From Roseburia rectibacter (GTDB lineage: Bacteria > Bacillota > Clostridia > Lachnospirales > Lachnospiraceae): 64,000 nucleotides of DNA. The position numbers were made by a program, and so were the translations under genes. Below, in pieces: positions 25,847 to 34,911 of the stretch (position 1 is the stretch's first letter; each line of letters opens with the position of its first letter). The notes beneath the pieces were generated by a model. It was not told the DNA's origin and searched no databases. It was given only the letters and a program-made list of their open reading frames with translations. The stretch covers positions 895,001 through 959,000 of the forward strand of contig NZ_CP092473.1 in assembly GCF_014287515.2 (NCBI RefSeq), read 5' to 3'.

Positions 25847-27631
25847 ATGAAGATGCTCAAACACCTTTTTGGAAAAAGGGATAAAGAACTCGATGTATTA
25901 CAGGAAGAAGCGCTTCAGAGTCCGCTCCGTACGGTTGTGAGGAATTTCACCTCAAACAGACTTGCGTTTGGCGGCTTGATCGTATTTTTAGTTATCTTTT
26001 TGATCGTTTTAATCGGACCAATTTTTAATCCGATCGACTTAAGTGAAAAAGAAGAGACACAGATCAACGTGGCTCCGGGACTTAATATGATGAAAGTACC
26101 GGACGGTTTGAAAGGAAATGTAAAAGAGATTTCCACAGGTGCGACATTCAGTGTAGGCGTTGACAATGATGGTAAAGTCTATGTCTGGGGCTACACAAAG
26201 ATCAGTAACAAGATCGATATTGCAAAGAAGATGCCAAAACAGAAAGAAATGGGAAAAGTGGTATCTGTATCTGCAGGATTTGACCATGTCATGGCACTCA
26301 ATGAAGATGGGGAGCTTTTCATCTGGGGTAGTGACCGTATGGGACAGTGTCAGGTTCCGATGGAAGTAAAGCATGAGAAGATCAAACAGATCGCAGCCGG
26401 TTATCAGATTTCTTATGTTTTAACCGAAGGCGGCGAAGTCATCGCATGGGGAAATGAAAACTTAAATGATGTGCGTCTGACCAGAAGAAACGGTAACAGC
26501 CACATTGCAAAGATTTCCGTAGCAAATACAACTTTAATGGCGCTTACAGATGATGGCGAGATCCGGCATTTAGGAAGCCAGAAATCCGATATCTCCAATA
26601 TTCCGGAAGACCTTGGAAAAGCGAAAGATATCGTGACAACCTCCGATGCCTGTGTGGCATTGTTAGAGGATGGCTCTCTTAGAATCTGGGGAAAAGCCAA
26701 CAAGAGTGAGAAAGAGATTCCGGAAATGGATGGAGAGATCGTTTCCATGTTTGCCGGAAGATATCATATTACAACACTGACAGATAAAGGAACTGTTTAC
26801 TCCTGGGGAAGCAATGCAAAACACCAGACAGATGTTCCAAAGAAAGCAAAAGATGTGATTGCCATCTACGGCGGTACTTATCAGAACTATGCAGTGACAA
26901 AATCCGGCGATGTAGTAACCTGGGGATTAAAAGGTTATCTGTTTGGAAGTGATGAACTTGGACGTGACGTATTTACCCGTATCTTAAATGGTGGACGTAT
27001 GACTATGACGATCGGTGCAATCTCCGTTATCATTTCCACGATCATCGGTATCATCATTGGTGGTGTGTCCGGTTTCTTCGGAGGCTGGGTTGATATCGTG
27101 TTACAGCGTATCACAGAGATCGTTGCATGTCTGCCGTTCCTTCCGATGGCGATGATTTTGACATCTATCATCGGAAACAGCATGACAGAGGGCGCAAGGA
27201 TTGCCCTGATTATGGTGATACTCGGTATATTAAGCTGGCCGAGCCTTGCAAGACTTGTCCGTGCACAGGTGCTTGCAGAACGTGAGCAGGAGTTTGTAAC
27301 CGCCGCAAATGCGATGGGTGTAAAACGTTCCGTGATCGTATTTAAGCATATTATCCCGAATGTAATTTCGGTTATCATTGTATCTGCAACGCTTGATTTT
27401 GCTTATTGTATGCTGACAGAGTCTACGTTGTCCTTCTTAGGATTTGGTGTAAAACTGCCGCGTCCTACATGGGGAAATATGTTAAACGGCTGCGTAAGTT
27501 CCGTTGTTATCCAGAACTACTGGTGGAGATGGGTATTCCCTGCCATCATGTTAGGTATCTGCGTAATCTGTATCAATATGGTCGGAGACGGTCTGCGTGA
27601 TGCCATCGACCCGAAATCAAATGAGCGTTAA
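25847..27631 (+). CDS. Oligopeptide ABC transporter permease (OppC/DppC type) with inserted seven-repeat RCC1-like beta-propeller
   Basis: 594 residues against about 300 for ordinary OppC. Residues 1-60 are the normal N-terminus and TM1 (about 41-58). Residues about 78-361 carry seven RCC1-type repeats, each ending in a strand plus WG: positions 114-115, 160-161, 201-202, 242-243 (LG), 281-282, 320-321 and 359-360. Spacing is a regular 39-46. From residue 365 the OppC core resumes with LFGSDELGRDVFTRILNGGR, five helices and the EAA loop AANAMGVKRSVIVFKHIIPN (487-506). By topology the propeller lies outside the cell, near the binding protein. The reading frame is continuous and codon use uniform. 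It could act as a docking or capture module; function is inference. AGGAGGAACG precedes the ATG. Confidence 0.93.
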   Translation: MKMLKHLFGKRDKELDVLQEEALQSPLRTVVRNFTSNRLAFGGLIVFLVIFLIVLIGPIFNPIDLSEKEETQINVAPGLNMMKVPDGLKGNVKEISTGATFSVGVDNDGKVYVWGYTKISNKIDIAKKMPKQKEMGKVVSVSAGFDHVMALNEDGELFIWGSDRMGQCQVPMEVKHEKIKQIAAGYQISYVLTEGGEVIAWGNENLNDVRLTRRNGNSHIAKISVANTTLMALTDDGEIRHLGSQKSDISNIPEDLGKAKDIVTTSDACVALLEDGSLRIWGKANKSEKEIPEMDGEIVSMFAGRYHITTLTDKGTVYSWGSNAKHQTDVPKKAKDVIAIYGGTYQNYAVTKSGDVVTWGLKGYLFGSDELGRDVFTRILNGGRMTMTIGAISVIISTIIGIIIGGVSGFFGGWVDIVLQRITEIVACLPFLPMAMILTSIIGNSMTEGARIALIMVILGILSWPSLARLVRAQVLAEREQEFVTAANAMGVKRSVIVFKHIIPNVISVIIVSATLDFAYCMLTESTLSFLGFGVKLPRPTWGNMLNGCVSSVVIQNYWWRWVFPAIMLGICVICINMVGDGLRDAIDPKSNER

Positions 27632-27646
27632 AGGAGGAAACACAAA

Positions 27647-28630
27647 ATGGCTTTATTAGAGATTCATGACCTGCATACCTTCTTTAAAACGAAAAAGGGT
27701 ATTGTAAAGGCAGTAAACGGTGTTTCTTACTCGGTAGAACCGGGAAAGACACTTGGTGTTGTAGGTGAGAGCGGAAGCGGTAAGAGCGTTTCCGCCATGA
27801 GTATTTTAAAATTATTAGACGGCAACGGCTATATCGACAGCGGCGAGATCATTTTTGACGGTAAAAATCTTGCAGACGTATCTGTAAAAGATATGTGTAA
27901 GATCCGTGGAAATGAGATCTCTGTTATTTTTCAGGAGCCGATGACCAGCTTAAACCCGATTTTTACCGTAGAGCGTCAGCTTTCCGAGCCGTTTATCATT
28001 CATCAGGGAATGAATAAAAAAGAGGCAGCCGAGAAAGTGGTTGAGATGTTAAAGGATGTACGAATCCCGAATCCGGAAGCGGTTGCCAAACAGTATCCGC
28101 ATCAGCTTTCCGGTGGTATGCGCCAGCGTGTCATGATTGCCATGGCACTTGCCTGCCGCCCAAAACTACTGATCGCTGATGAGCCGACGACGGCTCTTGA
28201 TGTAACGATCCAGGCGCAGATCTTAAAGCTGATGAATGATTTAAAGAAAGAGAAAGGAACATCCATTCTCTTTATCACACATGATCTTGGTGTTATCAAC
28301 GAGATGGCAGACGATGTCGCTGTTATGTACTGTGGTCAGGTTGTGGAAAAAGCTCCGGTGCGCAGCATTTTTGGGGATAACTCCTATCTGCATCCGTATA
28401 CGGAAGGACTGCTTTACTCTATCCCACGTCTTGATACACCGACCGGAATCCGTTTAGAGGCAATTCCGGGTGCCGTACCGCATCCGCTTGATCTTCCGAA
28501 GGGATGTAAATTTGCACCGCGCTGCAAATATGCAACAGACAAGTGCCGTGAAATGGAACCGGAACTGAACGAGGTAGAACCGGGACATATGGTACGCTGC
28601 TTTTATCCGAAGAAAGGGGAAAGAAACTAA
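27647..28630 (+). CDS. Oligopeptide ABC transporter ATP-binding protein, OppD type
   Basis: 327-residue ATPase of the peptide importer, usual length. Walker [11 protein letters not shown]-loop [14 protein letters not shown], signature [14 protein letters not shown], Walker [15 protein letters not shown] and the switch His in LFITHDLGV are intact. The C-terminal oligopeptide domain carries the cysteine cluster [14 protein letters not shown], which in related transporters binds an iron-sulfur centre. AAGGAGGAAACACAAA precedes the ATG, and its TAA overlaps the next ATG by one base. Confidence 0.95.
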   Translation: MALLEIHDLHTFFKTKKGIVKAVNGVSYSVEPGKTLGVVGESGSGKSVSAMSILKLLDGNGYIDSGEIIFDGKNLADVSVKDMCKIRGNEISVIFQEPMTSLNPIFTVERQLSEPFIIHQGMNKKEAAEKVVEMLKDVRIPNPEAVAKQYPHQLSGGMRQRVMIAMALACRPKLLIADEPTTALDVTIQAQILKLMNDLKKEKGTSILFITHDLGVINEMADDVAVMYCGQVVEKAPVRSIFGDNSYLHPYTEGLLYSIPRLDTPTGIRLEAIPGAVPHPLDLPKGCKFAPRCKYATDKCREMEPELNEVEPGHMVRCFYPKKGERN

Positions 28631-30138
28631 TGAGTGACGAGAACAAGGTATTACTGCGTGTTTCGAATTTAAAACAGTATTTCCCGATCGGAAAAAAGAA
28701 GATGGGAAAACCGCAGTCATTTGTAAAGGCAAATGATGGAATCAGTTTAAATATTTATGAGGGCGAGACTTTCGGTCTGGTTGGTGAGAGTGGATGTGGA
28801 AAATCTACATTCGGACGTACACTGTTACAGCTTTACCGTCAGACTGGCGGACGTACCGTATATTACGGACGTACCGTAGAAGATTTTGACTTGAAATATG
28901 TTGAGGAGATTTTTAAGAATCTTCCAGATAAGAAGAAAAAATGCGAGGAGCTTTTAGACAAGGTAAAAAAGTTAGAGGCAGACTACGCTAAAATGCCAGA
29001 GGGCAGCGAGGAAGAAAAGATCGCCAAGAAGGCAGCCGGACAGCATCTTGCTGAGATGGAGAGTGAGGCAAACAACGATCTTTTGGATATCACTGCTTTG
29101 ATCGGCGGACTCTATACGTTAGATGAGTCTGCACTTGCAGAGGCAGGCCGTCATTATCTTGCAGAATATCTTGCCATGAAAGAGATCCGTAAGATCAATG
29201 CACAGGCAGAGGATTTTGAGAAAAACGGAAAATCCGCAAAAGCAGAGGAAATAAAGAAAAAAATTCCAGAGCTTCAGAAAAAAGTACAGGCTGAGCTTGC
29301 AGAGATCGATAAGATCCGTGACAACTGCAAAAAAGATGAAGCATTTGATAAATATGAGGCACAGAAGGATGACGGTATCAATCTTGCAAACTTAACGGAT
29401 GCAGAGATGCGTTATCTGCGCCGTGATCTTCAGTTGATCTTCCAGGATCCGTATTCATCCTTAAATCCGCGTATGACGGTAGGTCAGATCATCGGAGAGG
29501 GATTGATGGCTCACAATATCTTCAAAAAAGGTGATCCTAAGATGCAGGATTACATCATGGAGATCATGGAGAAGTGTGGACTTGCTTCTTATTTTATCCA
29601 TCGTTATCCGCACCAGTTTTCCGGTGGACAGAGACAGCGAATCGGTATTGCGCGTTCACTTGCAGTAAATCCGAAGTTTGTTGTCTGTGATGAGGCAGTA
29701 TCTGCACTGGATGTTTCCATTCAGTCACAGATCATTAACCTGCTGTTAGACTTAAAAGAGCAGAATAATTTAACATACCTGTTTATTTCCCACGACCTTT
29801 CTGTTATCAAATACATCAGTGACAGGATCGGTGTAATGTACCTGGGAAATATGATGGAGCTTTCGGATACGGAGCATCTGTTTGCACATCCGTACCACCC
29901 ATATACAGAGGCATTACTTTCTGCGATTCCAACCACAGATGTGGATGGTAAGAAAGAGACGATCATTCTTGAGGGAGATATCCCAAGTCCGATCAATCCG
30001 CCAAAGGGATGTAAGTTCCATACAAGATGCCGGTATTGCACAGAGATCTGTAAGAATGTGACTCCGCAGTTCGAAGAGGTAGAACCGGGACATTTTGTAG
30101 CATGTCATCATAAATTAGGCGTGCCGGAAGAAAAATAG
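28630..30138 (+). CDS. Oligopeptide ABC transporter ATP-binding protein, OppF type, with large helical insertion
   Basis: 502 residues against about 320 normally. Walker A GESGCGKST (52-60) is followed at about 82-255 by a charged, Lys/Glu/Ala-rich, predicted coiled-coil insertion, for example KKKKCEELLDKVKKLEADYA (101-120) and EIKKKIPELQKKVQAELAEI (207-226). Then come the Q-loop LIFQDPYSSLNPRM (Gln272), signature FSGGQRQR (330-337), Walker B VVCDEAVSALD and His388. The C-terminal domain has the CKFHTRCRYCTEIC cysteine cluster. The catalytic set is complete, so it should work as an ATPase. The insertion lies between Walker A and the Q-loop, in the cytosol, where it might contact other proteins or regulate gating. 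Its translation is coupled to the previous gene. Confidence 0.93.
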   Translation: MSDENKVLLRVSNLKQYFPIGKKKMGKPQSFVKANDGISLNIYEGETFGLVGESGCGKSTFGRTLLQLYRQTGGRTVYYGRTVEDFDLKYVEEIFKNLPDKKKKCEELLDKVKKLEADYAKMPEGSEEEKIAKKAAGQHLAEMESEANNDLLDITALIGGLYTLDESALAEAGRHYLAEYLAMKEIRKINAQAEDFEKNGKSAKAEEIKKKIPELQKKVQAELAEIDKIRDNCKKDEAFDKYEAQKDDGINLANLTDAEMRYLRRDLQLIFQDPYSSLNPRMTVGQIIGEGLMAHNIFKKGDPKMQDYIMEIMEKCGLASYFIHRYPHQFSGGQRQRIGIARSLAVNPKFVVCDEAVSALDVSIQSQIINLLLDLKEQNNLTYLFISHDLSVIKYISDRIGVMYLGNMMELSDTEHLFAHPYHPYTEALLSAIPTTDVDGKKETIILEGDIPSPINPPKGCKFHTRCRYCTEICKNVTPQFEEVEPGHFVACHHKLGVPEEK

Positions 30139-30200
30139 TGACTGTTCAGCTATTGTGTGAGATGCAGTGAAAAATAAAATAGATACAATTTGACAGATGA

Positions 30201-30259
30201 TAAGAGCTGGCTTAAACTGGAAACATAGTGTTTTTTGGTAAGAGCCGGCTCTTATTTTA
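30201..30259 (+). terminator. Terminator of the oligopeptide transporter operon
   Basis: A 12-bp stem with one G-T pair (30201-30212 with 30243-30254), long loop, followed by TTTTAT. Confidence 0.65.
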
Positions 30260-30332
30260 TAAGCGGCTGGCTGTGATTTGTTTTGCAGCAGTATCTTTAC
30301 AAATAAGTACTTTTAGTAGAAATGGAGATTAT

Positions 30333-30566
30333 ATGTTATTTCAGAGAAAAATAGATGGAGCAATGAAGAAGCTGCATGAGAGCAGTGATGCGGCGGAGGA
30401 AGAACGCAGGAAAGATGCAGGAGAACCGTATGAGGAGCTGGAACGCCCCGAATTAGAAAAGGGGGATATGCTTGCGATGATCATTGCGGCATTTATCACG
30501 TTTATACCGGTTGCTATTTTGGTGCTTGGCATTATCCTGGTGGCAGGTTATTTTCTGCTGCATTGA
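30333..30566 (+). CDS. Small single-pass membrane protein, unknown
   Basis: 77 residues from ATG 30333, preceded by AATGGAGATTAT; longer in-frame starts reach into the terminator before it. The N-terminal half is charged (KLHESSDAAEEERRKDAGE) and probably cytosolic. The C-terminal half is one long hydrophobic stretch (MIIAAFITFIPVAILVLG and on). It is followed by another unknown gene 94 bp away in the same direction, and the two may form a unit. Family not recognised. Confidence 0.65.
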   Translation: MLFQRKIDGAMKKLHESSDAAEEERRKDAGEPYEELERPELEKGDMLAMIIAAFITFIPVAILVLGIILVAGYFLLH

Positions 30567-30659
30567 TATGGATAAACGTCAGCATTAGAAAAATTTCGGC
30601 AGAGTATTCTATATAGGGCAATGTGTCGGAAATTGTACTGGGGTAAGGAGGAGCGTGAA

Positions 30660-31337
30660 ATGTTATTTGGGGACAGTGAGCAAAAAAGGAAACAAAAGGA
30701 ACAGCGCAGCAGGGAAAAAGACTGGAAGAGTAAATTACTTGGAACCGGCATGGAAAAAGGAGCCGCAGGTGAGCTGGTAAAAATAATTACAGAGGCACAG
30801 GAACTTGGGGAGAGACTTCAGACAGACTATAAAACATCAAGAGAACATCTGGAGCGTGCGCAGCGCAAGATTGAACTTTTACTGGATGAGATGACAGAGG
30901 AACCGGAACGTGATGCAAAAAAGAGCCTGGATTCCCTGATCGTGGATCTGGATCACGTATATCATATGTGTTCTATCAGGGAGGATGACCCGGATTATGG
31001 ATCGACGGTACAGTGTTTAAAAACTGCATCGGCAGAATTTGGTACACCGGATGCAAAGATCAGCACACTTATGCTGCGCAGTGAACTGGAGAATATACAG
31101 GCAGTATTAAAGGACGCAGCAGGCTGGGATGCCCCCGATTTTTTTGCACTTGCGTATTATCTGAAGCATGGAGATAAAGAAGCACTTGCTGATATGGAGA
31201 ATGGGCAGCGCAATCAGTTTTTGGCAGATTATCTGAAAGAAAATTTTACAGACTGCTATGCGCAACATATTGAATCCGCAGGGTTAAAAGATGAAATTTC
31301 AGATTTTATTCGTACAGTTCATAATATACATAACTAA
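30660..31337 (+). CDS. Conserved hypothetical soluble protein, partly coiled coil
   Basis: 225 residues from ATG 30660, which follows a strong AAGGAGGAGCGTGAA site; an upstream ATG at 30621 lacks one. The first ~30 residues are very basic and acidic (EQKRKQKEQRSREKDWKSK). The middle is amphipathic helix (EHLERAQRKIELLLDEM) and the rest is acidic and helical. No membrane segment or catalytic motif is seen. It follows the small membrane protein gene and precedes the liv operon, which has its own promoter. Function unknown. Confidence 0.7.
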   Translation: MLFGDSEQKRKQKEQRSREKDWKSKLLGTGMEKGAAGELVKIITEAQELGERLQTDYKTSREHLERAQRKIELLLDEMTEEPERDAKKSLDSLIVDLDHVYHMCSIREDDPDYGSTVQCLKTASAEFGTPDAKISTLMLRSELENIQAVLKDAAGWDAPDFFALAYYLKHGDKEALADMENGQRNQFLADYLKENFTDCYAQHIESAGLKDEISDFIRTVHNIHN

Positions 31338-31406
31338 TAGTTATGGAAAACGTCACTTTGTATAATTATGATTAAAATCCATCAAGAATTTAGGTGAATC
31401 TGAATA

Positions 31407-31435
31407 TTGTGCAAAGTGTATATTTTTGCTATTAT
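31407..31435 (+). promoter_or_regulatory. Promoter of livJ
   Basis: TTGTGC (31407-31412), 17-bp spacer, TATTAT (31430-31435). This leaves a leader of about 75 bases before the livJ start. Confidence 0.5.
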
Positions 31436-31519
31436 TGCAACAACAAGTTTGAGAGCTTTCGCAAATGTATGAAATTTCAGGACAATATAAGATGCGGAAG
31501 TATCGAAGGAGGAAATATT

Positions 31520-32716
31520 ATGAAAAAAGCGGTATGTATGTTTTTAACAGCAGCGCTGGCAGTAAGTTGTCTGGCAGGCTGTGGTGGTAATGCAGCAGGA
31601 AACACATCAACAGGCAATGCATCTGCAGGTACGGACAGCAGTGCAGCAGACGGTTCTGTATTTAAGATCGGAAGCATCGGACCGACAACCGGTGATGCAG
31701 CAATTTACGGAAACGCAGTTATGAACGCAGCACAGATGGCAGTGGATGAGATCAATGCAGCTGGCGGTGCAAACGGATATCAGCTTGCATTCAAAGCAGA
31801 GGATGATCAGAATGATGCAGAGAAATCCGTCAATGCATATAACTCATTAAAAGACTGGGGTATGCAGATCCTGATGGGAACTGTTACAACAACACCTTGT
31901 GTAGCAGTTGCAGACAAGACAGCAGAAGATGGTATGTTTGAGATTACACCATCCGCATCATCCACAGATGTTATCACAAACGATAATGTATTCCAGGCAT
32001 GCTTTACAGACCCGAACCAGGGTACAGCTTCTGCACAGTACATTGCAGACAACAATTTAGGAACAAAAGTTGCAGTCATCTATGACAGCTCGAGTGTATA
32101 TTCTTCCGGTATCGAAGCTACTTTCGTGGAAGAAGCACAGAACAAAGGACTTGAGGTTGTAGCTGAGGAAGCGTTTACAGCAGATTCCAAGACAGATTTT
32201 TCCACACAGCTTCAGAAAGCACAGTCTGCAGGCGCTGACTTAGTATTCTTACCGATTTACTATACAGAGGCATCTATCATTTTAACTCAGGCAAACGGTA
32301 TGGGTTATGAGCCGGCTTTCTTCGGTGTTGATGGTATGGACGGAATCCTTGGTGTTGAGAACTTTGATACATCTTTAGCGGAAGGTGTTATGTTATTAAC
32401 TCCATTCGCTGCAGATGCAGATGATGAGAAAACAAAAGCATTTGTTTCCACATACAAAGAGAAATATGGCGATGTTCCAAACCAGTTCGCAGCAGATGCT
32501 TACGATGCAATCTATGTTATCAAAGCAGCTATCGAGCAGGCAGGTGCAACACCGGATATGAGTGTTTCTGATCTGGGCACTGCATTAACCGGAGCAATGA
32601 CATCTATCTCTGTAGATGGATTGACAGGAGATGGAATGACATGGCAGGCAACCGGAGAGGTCAGCAAGGCTCCGAAGGCAGTAGTGATCAAAGATGGTGC
32701 TTACGCAGCAATGTAA
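31520..32716 (+). CDS. livJ: Branched-chain amino-acid ABC transporter substrate-binding lipoprotein
   Basis: Binds leucine, isoleucine or valine (or related amides) outside the cell and passes it to LivHM. 398 residues from ATG 31520 with GAAGGAGGAAATATT upstream; a frame opening at 31394 is only upstream read-through. The signal peptide ends in the lipobox VSCLAGCGG. The type I periplasmic-binding fold follows, with FKIGSIGPTTGDAAIYGN and FKAEDDQNDAEKSVNAY typical of LivJ-like proteins. Two terminators separate it from livH, so it is probably made in excess over the permeases. Confidence 0.93.
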   Translation: MKKAVCMFLTAALAVSCLAGCGGNAAGNTSTGNASAGTDSSAADGSVFKIGSIGPTTGDAAIYGNAVMNAAQMAVDEINAAGGANGYQLAFKAEDDQNDAEKSVNAYNSLKDWGMQILMGTVTTTPCVAVADKTAEDGMFEITPSASSTDVITNDNVFQACFTDPNQGTASAQYIADNNLGTKVAVIYDSSSVYSSGIEATFVEEAQNKGLEVVAEEAFTADSKTDFSTQLQKAQSAGADLVFLPIYYTEASIILTQANGMGYEPAFFGVDGMDGILGVENFDTSLAEGVMLLTPFAADADDEKTKAFVSTYKEKYGDVPNQFAADAYDAIYVIKAAIEQAGATPDMSVSDLGTALTGAMTSISVDGLTGDGMTWQATGEVSKAPKAVVIKDGAYAAM

Positions 32717-32753
32717 ATGAAATAAAAAATAAATAGCTATTTTATAAGGAAAG

Positions 32754-32800
32754 AAAGGGGTTGTTTGCAGACAAAGTTGTCGCAGTCAGCCCCTTTTGTA
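32754..32800 (+). terminator. Terminator after livJ
   Basis: AAAGGGGTTG (32754-32763) pairs with CAGCCCCTTT (32787-32796), with one G-T pair, followed by T residues. It likely limits read-through into livHMGF. Confidence 0.7.
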
Positions 32801-32818
32801 CTTATGACAGAATATTTT

Positions 32819-32842
32819 TAAACGTCACATTGTGGCGTTTTT
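32819..32842 (+). terminator. Second small hairpin with T run
   Basis: AACGTCAC-ATT-GTGGCGTT followed by TTTT. Together with the previous hairpin it makes a tandem terminator before the livH promoter. Confidence 0.65.
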
Positions 32843-32855
32843 TGAAACAAAAAGA

Positions 32856-32884
32856 TTGTATACAAGTATTTCAAATGGTATAAT
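32856..32884 (+). promoter_or_regulatory. Promoter of livHMGF
   Basis: TTGTAT (32856-32861), 17-bp spacer, and TATAAT (32879-32884) with the extended -10 element TGG just before it. It is about 50 bp from the livH ATG. Confidence 0.75.
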
Positions 32885-32931
32885 AAAAAAATCAATGTAT
32901 TAACGTTATAAAGTAAGAATGGAGGATTGTT

Positions 32932-33813
32932 ATGAATTTCTTATCTTACCTGATCAATGGTATCAGTCTTGGAAGCGTCTATGCGATCATTGCACTGGGA
33001 TATACCATGGTATACGGTATCGCAAAGATGTTGAACTTTGCACATGGAGATGTTATCATGATCGGCTGTTACGTGGTGTTTTTAGCCATGAACGGTCAGG
33101 GATGGCCGCCGCTTGTAGCGGTTGTTTTATCCGTTATTGTTTGTACGGTTCTTGGTATCGTCATTGAAAAAATTGCTTACAAGCCATTGCGCCGGGCTAC
33201 TCCTCTTGCCGTACTTATCACAGCGATCGGTGTCAGCTACTTTTTACAGAATGCAGCACTGTTATTGTTTGGTGCGGACACAAAGTCTTTTACCAATGTT
33301 GTAACACTGCCATCTTTAAAACTTGCAGGCGGCAGCCTTACAATTTCAGGAACCACGATCGTGACGGTTCTTGCATGTGTCATCATTATGGCAGGTCTGA
33401 TGTTATTTATCAAAAAAACAAAAGCCGGACAGGCTATGCTTGCTGTTTCGGAAGATAAAGATGCGGCACAGCTGATGGGAGTAAATGTTAACGCAACCAT
33501 TTCCCTGACATTTGCGATCGGTTCTGGACTTGCAGCGATCGCAGGTGTGCTGTTCTGCTCTGCATACCCTACACTGACTCCTTATACAGGTTCCATGCCT
33601 GGTATCAAAGCGTTTACAGCAGCAGTATTCGGTGGAATCGGCTCTATCCCTGGTGCGTTGATCGGTGGTATTTTACTTGGTATCATTGAGATTTTAGGAC
33701 GTGCTTATATTTCATCCCAGTTGTCAGATGCAATCGTGTTTGCAGTGCTTATCATTGTGCTGCTTGTAAAGCCGACCGGTATTCTTGGAAAACAGATTCA
33801 TGAAAAAGTATAA
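32932..33813 (+). CDS. livH: Branched-chain amino-acid ABC transporter permease LivH
   Basis: Membrane subunit of the Liv importer. 293 residues with about eight hydrophobic segments and the family start NFLSYLINGISLGSVYAIIA followed by LGYTMVYGIAKMLNFAHGD. The coupling region includes LMGVNVNATISLTFAIGSGLA and the C-terminal FGGIGSIPGALIGGILLGI. AATGGAGGATTGTT precedes the ATG. livM follows 20 bp later. Confidence 0.95.
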   Translation: MNFLSYLINGISLGSVYAIIALGYTMVYGIAKMLNFAHGDVIMIGCYVVFLAMNGQGWPPLVAVVLSVIVCTVLGIVIEKIAYKPLRRATPLAVLITAIGVSYFLQNAALLLFGADTKSFTNVVTLPSLKLAGGSLTISGTTIVTVLACVIIMAGLMLFIKKTKAGQAMLAVSEDKDAAQLMGVNVNATISLTFAIGSGLAAIAGVLFCSAYPTLTPYTGSMPGIKAFTAAVFGGIGSIPGALIGGILLGIIEILGRAYISSQLSDAIVFAVLIIVLLVKPTGILGKQIHEKV

Positions 33814-33833
33814 GGTCAGATTGGAGTAATGAT

Positions 33834-34910
33834 ATGTCGAAATTAAATGTTAAAACAATGAAAAAAAGTACATTAGACCATCTGATTACCTTTGCCATGG
33901 TAATTGTGGCCTATCTTGTAGTCCAGATACTGATCGCAGCCGGAGTATTATCTTCCCTGATGCAGGGACTTTTAGTGCCGATGTGCACATATTCCATTGT
34001 TGCGATCGGATTAAATCTCTGTGTTGGTTATCTGGGAGAACTTAGTATCGGACATGCAGGTTTTATGTGTGTCGGTGCATTTTCAAGTGCATTTGCAACA
34101 AAACTTTTACAGAATGTAATCCCAAATCAGATCCTTCTGTTTATTGTCGTTTTGATCATAGGAACAGCAGTGGCTGCATTTTTCGGATTCCTCATCGGTA
34201 TCCCGGTATTGCGTTTAAGAGGTGATTACCTTGCTATCGTAACACTTGCATTTGGTGAGATCATTAAAAACGTGATCAACGTACTTTACATAGCGAAAGA
34301 TACGGACGGTTTTCATTTTGCAATTTCAAACGGAAATGCGATCAAACTTTCGGATGAGGGAGAATGGCTTATAAACGGTGCAAAAGGTATTGCAAAGATT
34401 CCTCATTTATCCAGTTTTACAGCGGGTGTGATCATGATCCTGATCTGTCTGTTTATCGTATATCATCTGGTAAATTCCAGAAGCGGACGTGCGATCATGG
34501 CAATCCGTGATAACCGTATCGCGGCTGAGTCAGTTGGTATCAACATTACAAAATTTAAACTGATGGCATTTACGATCTCCGCAGCGATCGCAGGAGCCGG
34601 CGGTGTTTTATATGCACACAACCTGTCAACCGTTACAGCAACACCTGCAAACTTTGGTTACAACATGTCGATCATGATCCTTGTATTTGTTGTATTAGGT
34701 GGTATGGGAAGTTTCCGCGGTTCTATCATTGCGGCTGTGATCCTTACGTTATTGCCGGAGGTACTGCGTGGACTTTCTGATTACCGTATGCTGATCTATT
34801 CCATCGTGCTGATCGCAATGATGCTCTTTAACTGGGCACCAAAATGTATCGAATTCAGACAGCGTATGGCAGCGAAACTGAAAAAGAACACAAAGAAAGG
34901 AGTACAGTAA
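33834..34910 (+). CDS. livM: Branched-chain amino-acid ABC transporter permease LivM
   Basis: Second membrane subunit. 358 residues with about ten hydrophobic segments. Family motifs include NLCVGYLGELSIGHAGFMCV, LRLRGDYLAIVTLAFGEI, the coupling loop AIRDNRIAAESVGINITKFK and VLGGMGSFRGSIIAAVIL. The ATPase gene livG begins 1 bp after its stop, so translation is coupled. Confidence 0.95.
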   Translation: MSKLNVKTMKKSTLDHLITFAMVIVAYLVVQILIAAGVLSSLMQGLLVPMCTYSIVAIGLNLCVGYLGELSIGHAGFMCVGAFSSAFATKLLQNVIPNQILLFIVVLIIGTAVAAFFGFLIGIPVLRLRGDYLAIVTLAFGEIIKNVINVLYIAKDTDGFHFAISNGNAIKLSDEGEWLINGAKGIAKIPHLSSFTAGVIMILICLFIVYHLVNSRSGRAIMAIRDNRIAAESVGINITKFKLMAFTISAAIAGAGGVLYAHNLSTVTATPANFGYNMSIMILVFVVLGGMGSFRGSIIAAVILTLLPEVLRGLSDYRMLIYSIVLIAMMLFNWAPKCIEFRQRMAAKLKKNTKKGVQ

Positions 34911-34911
34911 C

